NCBI GenBank assembly: GCA_052116865.1 | Contig: JBQKKG010000009.1 | Location: 106,585 to 170,584 of the forward strand | Length of the DNA stretch: 64,000 bases | Direction: 5' to 3' | Source of the DNA: CAUPWF01 sp963515125 | Lineage (GTDB): Bacteria; Bacillota; Clostridia; Lachnospirales; Lachnospiraceae | Shown here: positions 1 through 9,629 of the stretch, one piece after another | Numbering within the stretch: the first letter of the stretch is position 1 | Layout: every line of letters starts with the position of its first letter | Position numbers and translations under genes: made by a program | The notes under the pieces: generated by a model | Database searches by the model: none | Told to the model about the DNA's origin: nothing | Seen by the model: only the letters and a program-made list of their open reading frames with translations

Positions 1-441
1 TGATGGATTTTGTAATCCATGATTACCGATCATATAAGGTGGGTTCGTAGTAATGACGTCAAAAGAGACAGGACCAAATAAACTGGCTGCCTCCTTCATA
101 TCTCCGGTTACAATATCTATCTTTTTCTCCAACCTATTGTGGGCAACACTGCGCCTTGCCATATCAGCACTTTCCGCTTGAATCTCAAGCCCAGTCAAAT
201 GAGACGCCTTTGTCTTAGCTGCTAATAGAATGGGAAGAATCCCTGTTCCCGTCCCAAGGTCTAGTACCTTAGCGCCCTCCTTTATGCTCCCTGCAGCAAA
301 ATCTGATAACAATACGGCGTCCATTCCAAAACAAAATTTCCCCGTATGTTGTATAATTTCATAACCATTTAGTTGTAAATCATCCAAACGTTCTTGTTCT
401 TTCAATTCTAATGGAATCGAACTCTCATGATTAGTTGTCAT
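1..441 (-). CDS. trmN6: tRNA1(Val) (adenine(37)-N6)-methyltransferase, partial
   Basis: SAM-dependent methyltransferase that modifies A37 of tRNA1(Val). Only the N-terminal 147 residues are present; the C-terminus runs off the left edge. Visible are the SAM-binding motif I (LDLGTGTGILPI, about residues 70-81) and, at the window edge, the NPPY motif of N6-adenine methyltransferases. The start (MTTNHES...) lies inside the end of ricT, an 11-bp overlap, and the ricT-trmN6 order is standard in Firmicutes. Seen: the motifs and the overlap. Known: the family function. Confidence is lowered only by truncation. Confidence 0.85.
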   Translation of the reverse strand, partial: MTTNHESSIPLELKEQERLDDLQLNGYEIIQHTGKFCFGMDAVLLSDFAAGSIKEGAKVLDLGTGTGILPILLAAKTKASHLTGLEIQAESADMARRSVAHNRLEKKIDIVTGDMKEAASLFGPVSFDVITTNPPYMIGNHGLQNPS

Positions 442-1342
442 CTAATTTTGACGCTCCCTCATTCTTTTCAAGATTTGCAAGCTCTTTCATCTCTTCTTTC
501 GAAAGTTTTACTTCATTCTTCTTGCGTCTGGGTTTGAACTTGAGTTCATTCACCTTATACTCCCGAATCTCTTTTTCATCGTTTTCCAACATTACAACAA
601 CCTTCACGATTTGACGTAACACACTAACACTCTGTACTTCGCCCTTTAACCCATCTACAGTTGTAACAAAATCACCTAATGCTGGCAACCTACTATTTAA
701 TTCTTCGTATGTCTCTTCTTCGTTGGTTAAGCAACACATTAACCTTCCGCATACCCCTGATATTTTAGTTGGATTCAAAGATAAATTCTGCTCCTTTGCC
801 ATCTTAATAGATACTGGTGCAAATTCTGCAAGATACGTATGACAGCACAGTGGTCTTCCACAAATACCAATCCCACCTCGAATCTTTGTTTCATCACGTA
901 CACCAATCTGACGGAGTTCAATTCTAGTCCGAAAAACTGCTGCTAAATCTTTCACCAACTCTCTGAAATCAATTCTTCCATCTGCTGTAAAATAAAACAA
1001 CACCTTATTATTATCAAACGTATATTCCGCATCTATCAGCTTCATCTCTAACTCATGCTTCCGAATCTTCTCTAGGCAAATATCAAATGCCTCTTTTTCT
1101 TTTCTTCGATTCTTCTCTTCTGTTCTTCTATCTTCATCAGTTGCAATACGAATCACTGATTTTAATGGTTGTGTAATACACTCATCCTCTACATCCTTAG
1201 GCCCTGTTACCACATTTCCAAATTCCACTCCACGAGCCGTTTCGACAATCACCTGATTCCCTTTTTGAATGTCAAGCTCTCCCGGTGCAAAAAAGTAAAT
1301 CTTTCCTGCTGGACGGAATCTCACTCCAATCACTCTTGTCAT
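431..1342 (-). CDS. ricT: PSP1-domain protein RicT (YaaT)
   Basis: 303-aa PSP1-domain protein. RicT forms a Fe-S containing complex with RicA and RicF in Bacillus, where it supports RNase Y-dependent mRNA maturation, sporulation and competence. The PSP1 core is about residues 60-200, with paired cysteine groups (CGRPLCC and CGRLMCC, about residues 160-205) that fit Fe-S ligands. The C-terminus is a lysine- and glutamate-rich tail. AAGGAG precedes the ATG. It lies between holB (2-bp gap) and trmN6 (overlap), the usual Firmicutes order. Confidence 0.9.
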   Translation of the reverse strand: MTRVIGVRFRPAGKIYFFAPGELDIQKGNQVIVETARGVEFGNVVTGPKDVEDECITQPLKSVIRIATDEDRRTEEKNRRKEKEAFDICLEKIRKHELEMKLIDAEYTFDNNKVLFYFTADGRIDFRELVKDLAAVFRTRIELRQIGVRDETKIRGGIGICGRPLCCHTYLAEFAPVSIKMAKEQNLSLNPTKISGVCGRLMCCLTNEEETYEELNSRLPALGDFVTTVDGLKGEVQSVSVLRQIVKVVVMLENDEKEIREYKVNELKFKPRRKKNEVKLSKEEMKELANLEKNEGASKLDDN

Positions 1343-1344
1343 TA

Positions 1345-2334
1345 CTAATTCTCCTTTATAGTAAGCAATAATAATTCCATAACTAAATCAAAATTAACAT
1401 TCGCATTCAGACGTACCTTAGCCTTTTCGAGACTGTCTAATATAATCTCAATGCCTTCATAAGAACTTTTACTTGCCTGTTCTTTGATATATTTCAGTTG
1501 GTCGCTAAACACTACACCATTCACATCTTTCGTGGCTTTATAGAGCAATACATCCCGGTACCATACCGCAATCAAATCCAAGTAATCAAATATTTCTAAC
1601 TTATATTTCATAATGCGTTTAATTGCATCAACAATCTCACTTAATTCCATTTCATTAATATATTTTAAAAGTTGTATCGCCTCTTCTTTCACCTCATTAA
1701 AATGCTCCGAAGTTGCAAGCATAATTGCTCGCCCCATATTCCCCTGAGCAAAAGCAACACAGATATCTGCCTTGTAATCTGGAACTTGTAACTCTTCCAT
1801 TAAGTACTTTTTAATTAGCTTGTCCTTAATATTACGAAGTTTTAACATTACACATCTAGAAGTAATCGTTGGCAATAGATTCCCAGTATTCTCAGTAAGT
1901 AAGAAAATAATCGCATATTCTGGTGGTTCTTCTATGGTCTTAAGCAATGCATTCTGTGCTTGAGTCGTTAACATATCCGCATTGGGGATAATGTAAATCT
2001 TATATGGACTACTATAAGGCTTAATCATGATATCATGATTCAATTGCTCTCTGACATCATCCACACTAATAGAATTCGGCTTCTCATGAGTGATGTGAAT
2101 AATATCCGGGTGATTTCCAGACATGGATTGCTTACAGGAACGACATTCTCCACATGGTTCTGCTCCATGCAACTCACATTGCAGTGTTCTAGCAAATAAA
2201 TTTGCTAATAACTTCTTCCCTGAACCGCGTGGTCCATTTAATATATAAGCATGGGAAACCTTATCTTTAGCCACTGCTGTCTGTATATATTCAATAATAT
2301 CCTTGTGTCCAACTACACCTTTAAATCCTACCAT
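1345..2334 (-). CDS. holB: DNA polymerase III delta-prime subunit
   Basis: 329-aa clamp-loader subunit. A Walker-A-like segment (GPRGSGKK, about residues 35-42) is followed by the four-cysteine zinc module (CGECRSCKQ region, about 60-70), then a sensor/arginine-finger stretch (TTQAQNALLKTIEEPP, about 122-137). Length and domain order match bacterial delta-prime. It belongs to the replisome clamp loader. Co-directional with ricT and preceded closely by a nucleotide-kinase-like gene; in many Firmicutes that neighbour is tmk. Confidence 0.92.
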   Translation of the reverse strand: MVGFKGVVGHKDIIEYIQTAVAKDKVSHAYILNGPRGSGKKLLANLFARTLQCELHGAEPCGECRSCKQSMSGNHPDIIHITHEKPNSISVDDVREQLNHDIMIKPYSSPYKIYIIPNADMLTTQAQNALLKTIEEPPEYAIIFLLTENTGNLLPTITSRCVMLKLRNIKDKLIKKYLMEELQVPDYKADICVAFAQGNMGRAIMLATSEHFNEVKEEAIQLLKYINEMELSEIVDAIKRIMKYKLEIFDYLDLIAVWYRDVLLYKATKDVNGVVFSDQLKYIKEQASKSSYEGIEIILDSLEKAKVRLNANVNFDLVMELLLLTIKEN

Positions 2335-2366
2335 AACATTACCTATCTTTCTCTTCGCTTGCCATA

Positions 2367-2987
2367 CTACTTTTTACCTTGTTTAGCTTGCCTCTCATTA
2401 TAACATATATGTTCTTTAATATACAATATAATTTCATTGATACAAGCCTCTAACTCTACATTTTCAAACCGCTTCTTTATATTTAATCTATGCAAATTTT
2501 CTTCTGAAAAGTCATCACTATCAGCCAGAAAGCGTCTGCATAATTCCGCATATTTGGGTTGCTCTTGTTGCCGCTCTCTTTCTAGCGCTCTTGATAATCG
2601 CACCCCATCTTCCACCTCTACATACAGTGGAATTAAGGCCTCCATCCCATAATATACGCTCATTTGCTCATAAGATTCTAAGGTGCCAATCACCAGATAA
2701 TCACCCTCACTTAGATTAATCTGCCCATCATCTGCCGTAAAATACTTCCAAGTTCCATGAATCGTATCATACGCTCGCATTTCTATGATGCGTCCTTTTA
2801 AAGCTAATTCTTTTTGATACTTCTCATCAACAAAATAGTATTCCCTCCCATCTTGCTCCTCCGCACGGATTGGTCGGGTGGTATAAAGAACAACAGACCT
2901 TAATTGTGGCAATTGCTCCTGTAACTGTTTAAAAATGGTGTCTTTTCCAGATGAGCTCTTCCCCATAATATAAAATATATGTCCCAT
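2367..2987 (-). CDS. guanylate-kinase-like P-loop kinase
   Basis: 206-aa protein of the guanylate kinase fold. The N-terminus has a P-loop variant, GKSSSGKD (residues 9-16), followed by LYTTRPIRAEEQDGREYYFV (about 34-53), which matches the GMP-binding loop of guanylate kinases (TTRPxRxxExxGxxYxFV). GAGAGGAA precedes the ATG. Position before holB is where Firmicutes often carry thymidylate kinase. It may be a housekeeping guanylate kinase or a specialised paralogue; the P-loop lacks the usual GPSGxGK, so substrate is not assigned. Confidence 0.75.
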   Translation of the reverse strand: MGHIFYIMGKSSSGKDTIFKQLQEQLPQLRSVVLYTTRPIRAEEQDGREYYFVDEKYQKELALKGRIIEMRAYDTIHGTWKYFTADDGQINLSEGDYLVIGTLESYEQMSVYYGMEALIPLYVEVEDGVRLSRALERERQQEQPKYAELCRRFLADSDDFSEENLHRLNIKKRFENVELEACINEIILYIKEHICYNERQAKQGKK

Positions 2988-3003
2988 AACACAGTTCCTC
3001 TCT

Positions 3004-4371
3004 CTATTCGCTTTCTATCACAAATCCAGCTATTTCATAAGCCCTTAACCTATCTTGTACTTCTTTTGTTACACGTTCTCCAGGCACCACCAGCGGAATT
3101 CCCGGTGGATATAAATACCGATACTTTGATGAAATATCAACTTCTATCTCCGCCCCCTCCATACCATCGCTTCTTCTAGCCATTTCTGCACTCGTATACA
3201 CTTGCTCCAACTGTGGAAATGGCCCTAGAATCGCTGGTGCGACATCAACCTTAGAAAGCCCTTTATCAATCACAGATAGTGCTTTTACAAGGCGTGCATA
3301 CCCTTCTTTTGTATCTCCAATAGAAGTCATTGCAACAATGTAGGTTCCCGCTACCATCTCCATCTGTAAATGGTGTTCCTGTAACAACCTGTCATACAAT
3401 TCTTGGCTTGTTAGATCCGTTCCCTTTACAGAAATGACTAATTTTGATAAATCATATGTCTCTGTCCTTAATAATTGTAAGTACTTCAAATCCTCAAGCG
3501 CTTTTCTAACATTCTTTAATTGCCTTACATATCTATAAAACACTTCTTCTTTTTGATGTTCTAATAGCTCCATACACGAATCAATACTCGCCATTAAGAC
3601 ATAAGATGGACTACTGGATTGAAACATCCTTAGATACTTTTTTACCCTTCTAGCATCCACTAATCTGCCATTCACATGAAGTAATGCAGTCTGCGTCATA
3701 GCAGGTAGTGTCTTGTGAACACTATGAATTACCAAATCTGCCCCCAATGCATTACTATTAGGGGGGAAATATTCATGAAATCCAAAGTGTGCACCGTGAG
3801 CTTCATCTACAATAAGGGGAACCTTATACTGGTGCGCCACTGCTGCAATCCCTTTAATATCCGATACTACACCCTCATAAGTAGGGGATACCACAACGAC
3901 AGCTTGTACATCTGGGTGCTCTTGAAGTGCCTCTTCTACTTGACTTACAGTAATTTCTCCGTTTATCTGAGCATTAAAATCGAACCTCGGGTATAAATAT
4001 ATAGGGGTTAATTCTTGTAGATAAATAGCATTATATATGGACTTATGACAATTTCTAGCCACCAGAATCTTTCCTCCTAAATGGGTACATGCCATAATGG
4101 CACTTAAATTCCCTGACGTACTCCCATTCACTAAGAAGAACGTCTCCTGGGCTCCATAGATTCTGGCAGCTCTTTGTTGTGCCTCTAATAGAATTCCCTC
4201 TGTATGGTGCAAGTCATCAAATCCATCAATCTCAGTAATATCCATCTTATATGGTAAATGCCCCCCCATTAACTTTGTATTTCTTTTATGCCCCGGCATA
4301 TGGAACCCATAGAAATCCGAATCTCCATATGATACCAATAATTCCTCTAATGTACTACTTCTTTTTCTCAT
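3004..4371 (-). CDS. Orn/Lys/Arg decarboxylase family PLP enzyme (YaaO-like)
   Basis: 455-aa PLP enzyme of the aspartate aminotransferase fold, Orn/Lys/Arg decarboxylase group without the N-terminal wing domain of the large E. coli enzymes. Near the N-terminus is FHMPGHKRN; the PLP lysine lies in HSVHKTLPA (about residues 217-225), preceded by VDEAHGAHFG. A C-terminal decarboxylase domain follows. Likely product is an amine or agmatine, substrate undetermined. It overlaps the upstream SGNH hydrolase gene by 17 bp. The same gene neighbours the holB region in Bacillus (yaaO), so the context is conserved. Confidence 0.85.
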   Translation of the reverse strand: MRKRSSTLEELLVSYGDSDFYGFHMPGHKRNTKLMGGHLPYKMDITEIDGFDDLHHTEGILLEAQQRAARIYGAQETFFLVNGSTSGNLSAIMACTHLGGKILVARNCHKSIYNAIYLQELTPIYLYPRFDFNAQINGEITVSQVEEALQEHPDVQAVVVVSPTYEGVVSDIKGIAAVAHQYKVPLIVDEAHGAHFGFHEYFPPNSNALGADLVIHSVHKTLPAMTQTALLHVNGRLVDARRVKKYLRMFQSSSPSYVLMASIDSCMELLEHQKEEVFYRYVRQLKNVRKALEDLKYLQLLRTETYDLSKLVISVKGTDLTSQELYDRLLQEHHLQMEMVAGTYIVAMTSIGDTKEGYARLVKALSVIDKGLSKVDVAPAILGPFPQLEQVYTSAEMARRSDGMEGAEIEVDISSKYRYLYPPGIPLVVPGERVTKEVQDRLRAYEIAGFVIESE

Positions 4372-5380
4372 CTATATTATATTTCCCTTTTTTCTGTTCT
4401 AAACGTTGAATTATAACTAGTAACAACACGGAAGTAACTGCACATATAATCGCCCATTTCAATAATTGCTTTATTTCATTGGCCTTTTGTACTTCTTCCT
4501 TCCCCTTGACTGGTACCGTGGATGTTGTCACAGATCCTTGCATCGTCTCCTCTGTTTCTTGACTTGCCAATGCCTTACACACCGCATCTGCAATGAACTG
4601 TTGTCCTTCTTGATTCGGGTGTAGTCCATCTGCTTGCACATAATTGGTAATATCCGAGTGAAACAAATCTACTACCTGATAATCATACTCTTGTGTATGA
4701 CGATCGATAATATTATTCATAGCACTAATAATTCCATCTACCACCGTATTCATAGTACCTGGCAGGCCTAGACTCTTTACTGGATTATATAGATTGGTCA
4801 CTACGATTTGAGCCGAAGGTTTTTTATTCTGTGTAATAATTTCCATTGTTACCTGGTAATTTTCTTCAAAGGTATCATAATCCCAGCTACTCAAAGCACT
4901 AATTGCCTTAAAGATTAAAGAAGGGTGTTCTTTCATCTCTACATCCAGCATTTGAATCGCATCATCCAGATCCTGAAACTTCTCATTTCTACCAATAATT
5001 TCTTGACACACCTTTTTAAATTCATCCATTAAGTCATTGGAACCTATGGTAAGCGTTATCACATCCGCCGTTCTTATTTTGGCTATGACTGCCTCGTCAG
5101 CCAATATCTTATTATTTAGTTTGATTGTACTAATCCCATTTTTAGCTGTATTCGTCAGCACCGTGGTGGTTTTATGATGCGATTCTAACTGTCCTCTTAC
5201 AAGCTCAGGATATGGCACAAGCTCTGATTTATCACATGTATAGCCCTTTGCAATGCTGTCTCCGAAGGCAATGTATTCTATTGTATCTTGTGGTTCTTCT
5301 GCAGTTGTCGGTATTACGATAAAAGCAATACTTATTAGAACTGTTACAATCATACAAAGCAATTTTTTTTCATATTTCAT
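4355..5380 (-). CDS. membrane-anchored SGNH/GDSL hydrolase
   Basis: About 341-aa exported esterase-like protein. N-terminal signal peptide (KKLLCMIVTVLISIAFIVI), then SGNH block I (AFGDSIAKGY), block III (TIGSNDL), and the catalytic block V (DGLHPNQEG) near residue 260. A C-terminal hydrophobic helix (about residues 310-330) followed by basic residues suggests an outer-face membrane anchor. Start chosen at ATG 5380; a GTG nine bases upstream (5389) is the alternative, since AGGTGG lies only three bases before it. Substrate unknown; cell-wall or lipid esters are plausible. Confidence 0.8.
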   Translation of the reverse strand: MKYEKKLLCMIVTVLISIAFIVIPTTAEEPQDTIEYIAFGDSIAKGYTCDKSELVPYPELVRGQLESHHKTTTVLTNTAKNGISTIKLNNKILADEAVIAKIRTADVITLTIGSNDLMDEFKKVCQEIIGRNEKFQDLDDAIQMLDVEMKEHPSLIFKAISALSSWDYDTFEENYQVTMEIITQNKKPSAQIVVTNLYNPVKSLGLPGTMNTVVDGIISAMNNIIDRHTQEYDYQVVDLFHSDITNYVQADGLHPNQEGQQFIADAVCKALASQETEETMQGSVTTSTVPVKGKEEVQKANEIKQLLKWAIICAVTSVLLLVIIQRLEQKKGKYNIDEKKK

Positions 5381-5469
5381 ACCTACCACGCTCCACCTAT
5401 CTACTTCTTTTTATTATACCACACGAGAAAGAAGGCTGGGTCGTTATTTTATAACTCCCCAGCATTCTC

Positions 5470-8244
5470 TTATATTAGGTATTTTTCCAATGTCTGATAC
5501 ATCTTATCTGTATCAATTGGTTTCGTAATATGATCATTCATGCCTGCCGATAAGGAGGCAGTCACATCTTCTGTAAATGCATTCGCCGTCATTGCAATAA
5601 TAGGAATCCTCTTCGCATCTTCATGGGCTGACTTTCGTATGGCCTTTGTTGCACCATAACCATCTATGATTGGCATCTGAATATCCATAAGAATGGCATC
5701 AAACGTTCCAGGTGAGGCATGCTCGAATACCTCGATTGCTTGTTGCCCATCACAGACACAGGTTATCGTGAATCCAACCATTTCTAACAATTCCACTGCA
5801 ATTTCCCTATTAATTGCATTATCCTCTGCAAGCATCATATGCTTACCATTAAAATCATATGCTTTTTCCTTCACAGTATTCTTGATGTAAGTTTCGCCAC
5901 TTAATGCCATAAGTGCATTGAATACTGTAGATTGAAAGATTGGCTTAGGAACAAACATATTCGCACCTGCTTCTTTTGCTTCTTCCTCTACTTCACTTAA
6001 GTCATATGCTGAGATGATGATAATTAATGTATCCTTATTATACAGTTCTCGAATTTTCTTCGTCACTTCAAGTCCACTCATTTTAGGCATCTTCCAATCA
6101 ATAAAGCAAACGTCAATTGTCTTTCCCTGCTTTTGCAAGTTTGCTAATTCTTCCAATGCTTCCTTACCGCTGTATACAATATTATGCTTCATCCCAATAC
6201 GCCCTAATACGGTAGATACATAGGCGCATGTATCATAATCATCATCTACAATCAACGCATTGAGATCCTTAAATAATTGCTCACTCACAGCAAGGCTTGT
6301 ATCAGAGCACTCAAAAGGAAGCACAACGGTAAAGGTAGTTCCTTGTTCTTTTACACTTTCTACCTTAATTGTTCCTTGCATTAAATCTAATAAGTTTTTT
6401 GTAATGGATAGCCCTAGTCCTGAACCGCCATGATACAGTGCCGTATTCGTATCTTCTTGTTCAAAGGGCTTAAACACACGTTGTATCATATCTTCACTCA
6501 TTCCGCATCCCGTATCTTCTACTGCAAATTGCATATAAATATAATTCTCTTTTATATTTTGTTGCGAAATGTTTAACTTCACACTACCACCCTTCGGTGT
6601 GAATTTGATAGCATTGGATAGCAAGTTATTCAGAATTTGATTCACTCTTAGTTGATCTCCCACCAAGATTTCCTCTGTTACTCCAGTCAGTACCATGTCA
6701 TACTGCACCTGCTTTTGCTTACACAACGGATAGTACATGGCATTCACAGATGTTAACAGTTGTTTGAAATCAAATGGCGTATGTGCGATCTTCAACTTAT
6801 TACTTTCTATAGCCGACATATCTAAGACATCATTGATAATATGTAGTAATAATTTGGACGAATATTCTATCTTTTCTAAATTTTCATTGACTCGTTCTGG
6901 GTTCTGCACCTGCTTCTTTGTAAGCGTTATGATTCCTAAAATAGCATTCATAGGTGTACGAATCTCATGGGACATTCTCGACAGGAACTGGGATTTTGCA
7001 CTATTTGCATTTTCTGCCTGTTGAATTGCTTCCACAAGTTGATTGTTTTTTTGTTGTAGTCTCTGCAAGGCGACTGTACGATATTTCAAATACTTCATTA
7101 AGATAATCATACAGCCTATTGCTAGAATTAGAATGACAATAATTGCAATTCTATAATGATACATAAAATCCTTAAATGTAATTTGATAAGGCACCGCAGT
7201 TGTATGACGAACAACTATCTGCTCTGTATCTACATCATTTAACTGCTTTATGGACTTATTCAAAATGGATAGTAGTCTTGGATCCGACAATAATTCATCG
7301 TTCTCTTTTTTTCCCTTTTTAAATGTAACAAGAGATAGGCATAAATTCTCTGACAAGCTTGCATTTGGCACAGTCACTAGATCTTGATATTTCATTTGCA
7401 TCAAGAATTGATCTACCACATATTGATTCTGAAATGTAGCATCTACCTTTCCCTTTTGAACCGCCTCAAAACACTCAGACATTGTAGCATAATGAACTTG
7501 CTTAAAATTAGGATATAATTCTTTTAATGTAATGGGCAACGTACCAGATGAACCAGTTATAGCCAATTGCAATCCTCTATCCGTAGAGAATGCATATCCC
7601 TTTTTACAGATAAAGATATTCTGTGAGGATACATATGGTACACTTAAGGAAATTCCAGACAAAGCTTCATTGTAAGTACTATGTCTAACCCCACTAATTA
7701 TATCAATTCCTTTGTCTTTTAAGTAATCATAATCTACATCCTTCACTGGCAGGCTAACCAGATGGAATTTTAAACCACTAATCTTTTCCACTTTTTTGAG
7801 TATATCTGGTGTGATTCCCGCTGGTTTTCCCGTCTTCTCGTCCACATAAGATACTGGCTTTTGATCAGAAATACATCCTACCCCTAATTCTTTACATGTC
7901 TTTACATAATCAAGTTCGCTCTTTGTGAACGGTTCCTCTTCTTGAATTGGAAAATAAGTTGCAATCAGATCACTTTGAAAATCTGGTTCATTGATTCCTA
8001 ATTGCAAAAGACCTCGATTCAGTTTATTCCCGATTTCAACTTCATTTTTCCCTGTAATATAGTGAAGCCCATAGGGCATAATCTTTCCTACTAATCGTTC
8101 CTCTTCTAAAATAGACGATAAGCCTAACATCATTAAATCTATCTTTCCCTCTTCAAATTCTTGGCGCATGCTCTTCAAATTATCATAGGGAATAAAGTCT
8201 AATGAAAACTGATTGGCATCACAATATTTTTTTGCATCGTTCCA
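5470..8244 (-). pseudogene. hybrid sensor histidine kinase lacking its 5' end
   Basis: Open frame for a sensor kinase: part of a first SBP_bac_3 solute-binding domain, a second one (about residues 85-320 counted from 8178), one transmembrane helix (about 344-363), HisKA (SHEIRTPMN, His near 404), HATPase, and two receiver domains (IVDDD/DWKMPKMSG and AEDNAINRE/DIQMPIIDG). There is no signal peptide and no ribosome site. The frame stays open upstream to about 8244 (WNDAKKYCDANQF...), well inside capD, so the gene was cut there. An internal TTG at 8178 or ATG at 8169 could give an N-truncated product, but the sensor would not be exported. Confidence 0.8.
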
Positions 8245-9605
8245 AATCTTACTGCTACGTATTCTGTCTTAGACCTATGGTTGAATACTTGAATAATCAT
8301 TTCGCACATTCTTTTCGACGCACCCATAATATTGGTAGGATTCACCGCTTTATCTGTGGATATCAAAACAAACTTTTCTGTTCGGTATCGTTCAGAGGCT
8401 AACGCCACTTTATACGTCCCAAACACATTATTTTTCACTGCCTCATTTGGGCTGTCCTCCATCAGCGGAACATGTTTGTGCGCCGCTGCATGATACACGA
8501 TTTCTGGTCTATATTTTTCAAATACACTATTTAATTTCCGACCATTTCGAACCGATCCGATCAATACTACCAAGTCTAAATTCGGGTATTGATATTTTAA
8601 TTCTTGCTGAATCTCATAGGCATTATTTTCATAGATATCAAATATAATCAACTGCTTGACACCATTGGCTGCTATTTGGCGGCACAACTCGCTACCAATA
8701 CTCCCACCGCCGCCAGTCACCAGCACAACTTTCCCTGATACATAACGTCCAATGCGCTCCGTTGTAATTTGGATTGGATTTCTTCCCAATAGGTCTTCTA
8801 TTTGCACCTTTCTCAATCGTTCTACGCTTACTTCTCCATTGACCAATTGATATACACCCGGTAATATCTTCAGTTCACAGTCAGACACTTCTCTACAAAT
8901 ATCTATAATCTTTTGTACTTCTCTCTTATCTGCACTTGGAATAGCAATAATAATCTCTGTTATATGATACTTCTCCACGGCTTCTTTGATCATCTCTCTG
9001 CCGCCCACTACTTTTACGCCGTGAATATAAGTGCCATGCTTTCTCTTATTATCATCAATAATGCAACATATCTTAGCATCCAATTCAATGCTTAATTCTA
9101 GCTCTTTCATTACTAGATTGCATGCCTCTCCTGCACCAATAATCATCGTATAACGCATGTGCTTTCCATGGACTTTACTATGGTATACAAGTCTTGCCAA
9201 TCTATAAGAAAATCTACTAAAGCAAGTCAATAAAAATAAGCTTGTAATGTAAAGTACAAAGTAACTTCTATAAATCGGTCGATACGTTAAAAAGAATGCA
9301 AACATATTAAATATTGTAGAAGCAATACACGCTTCTACAATATTAATAAGTTCGTTTACACTTGCAAATCTCCAAAGACTCGTATACATTTTTGCAATAA
9401 AAAAGATAATCATGGTTACAATCGTATTGATTACGAGCATATCTTTGACAGAATATAAGTATTCTAACGGTATTTCACTGTATTCTAGGTTGAAACGTAT
9501 TAGTAAGGCTCCCATACTACTAACATTAATAAATATGATGTCTAATATTACTAGTAGGACTTTGTATACAATAGATAGATCTATCTTTGCCCAAAATCTT
9601 TTCAT
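8199..9605 (-). pseudogene. CapD-like nucleoside-diphosphate-sugar dehydratase, 3'-truncated
   Basis: 468-aa remnant of a polysaccharide biosynthesis protein (usually above 600 aa). Four transmembrane helices (about residues 15-135), a CoA-binding-like fold (GAGEACNLVM), then an extended SDR domain with TGGGGSIGSEL and STDKAVNPTNIMGASKR (catalytic region). Homology stops right after YVAVRFG; the last 13 residues are unrelated and come from out-of-frame kinase sequence. The part missing (NVLGS... to C-terminus) includes substrate-binding elements, so activity is doubtful. Start at ATG 9605 after AGAGGAAA; GTG 9623 is an alternative. Follows the LCP gene closely. Confidence 0.8.
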
Positions 9606-9629
9606 TTTCGTTTCCTCTTCCACTTCTTA

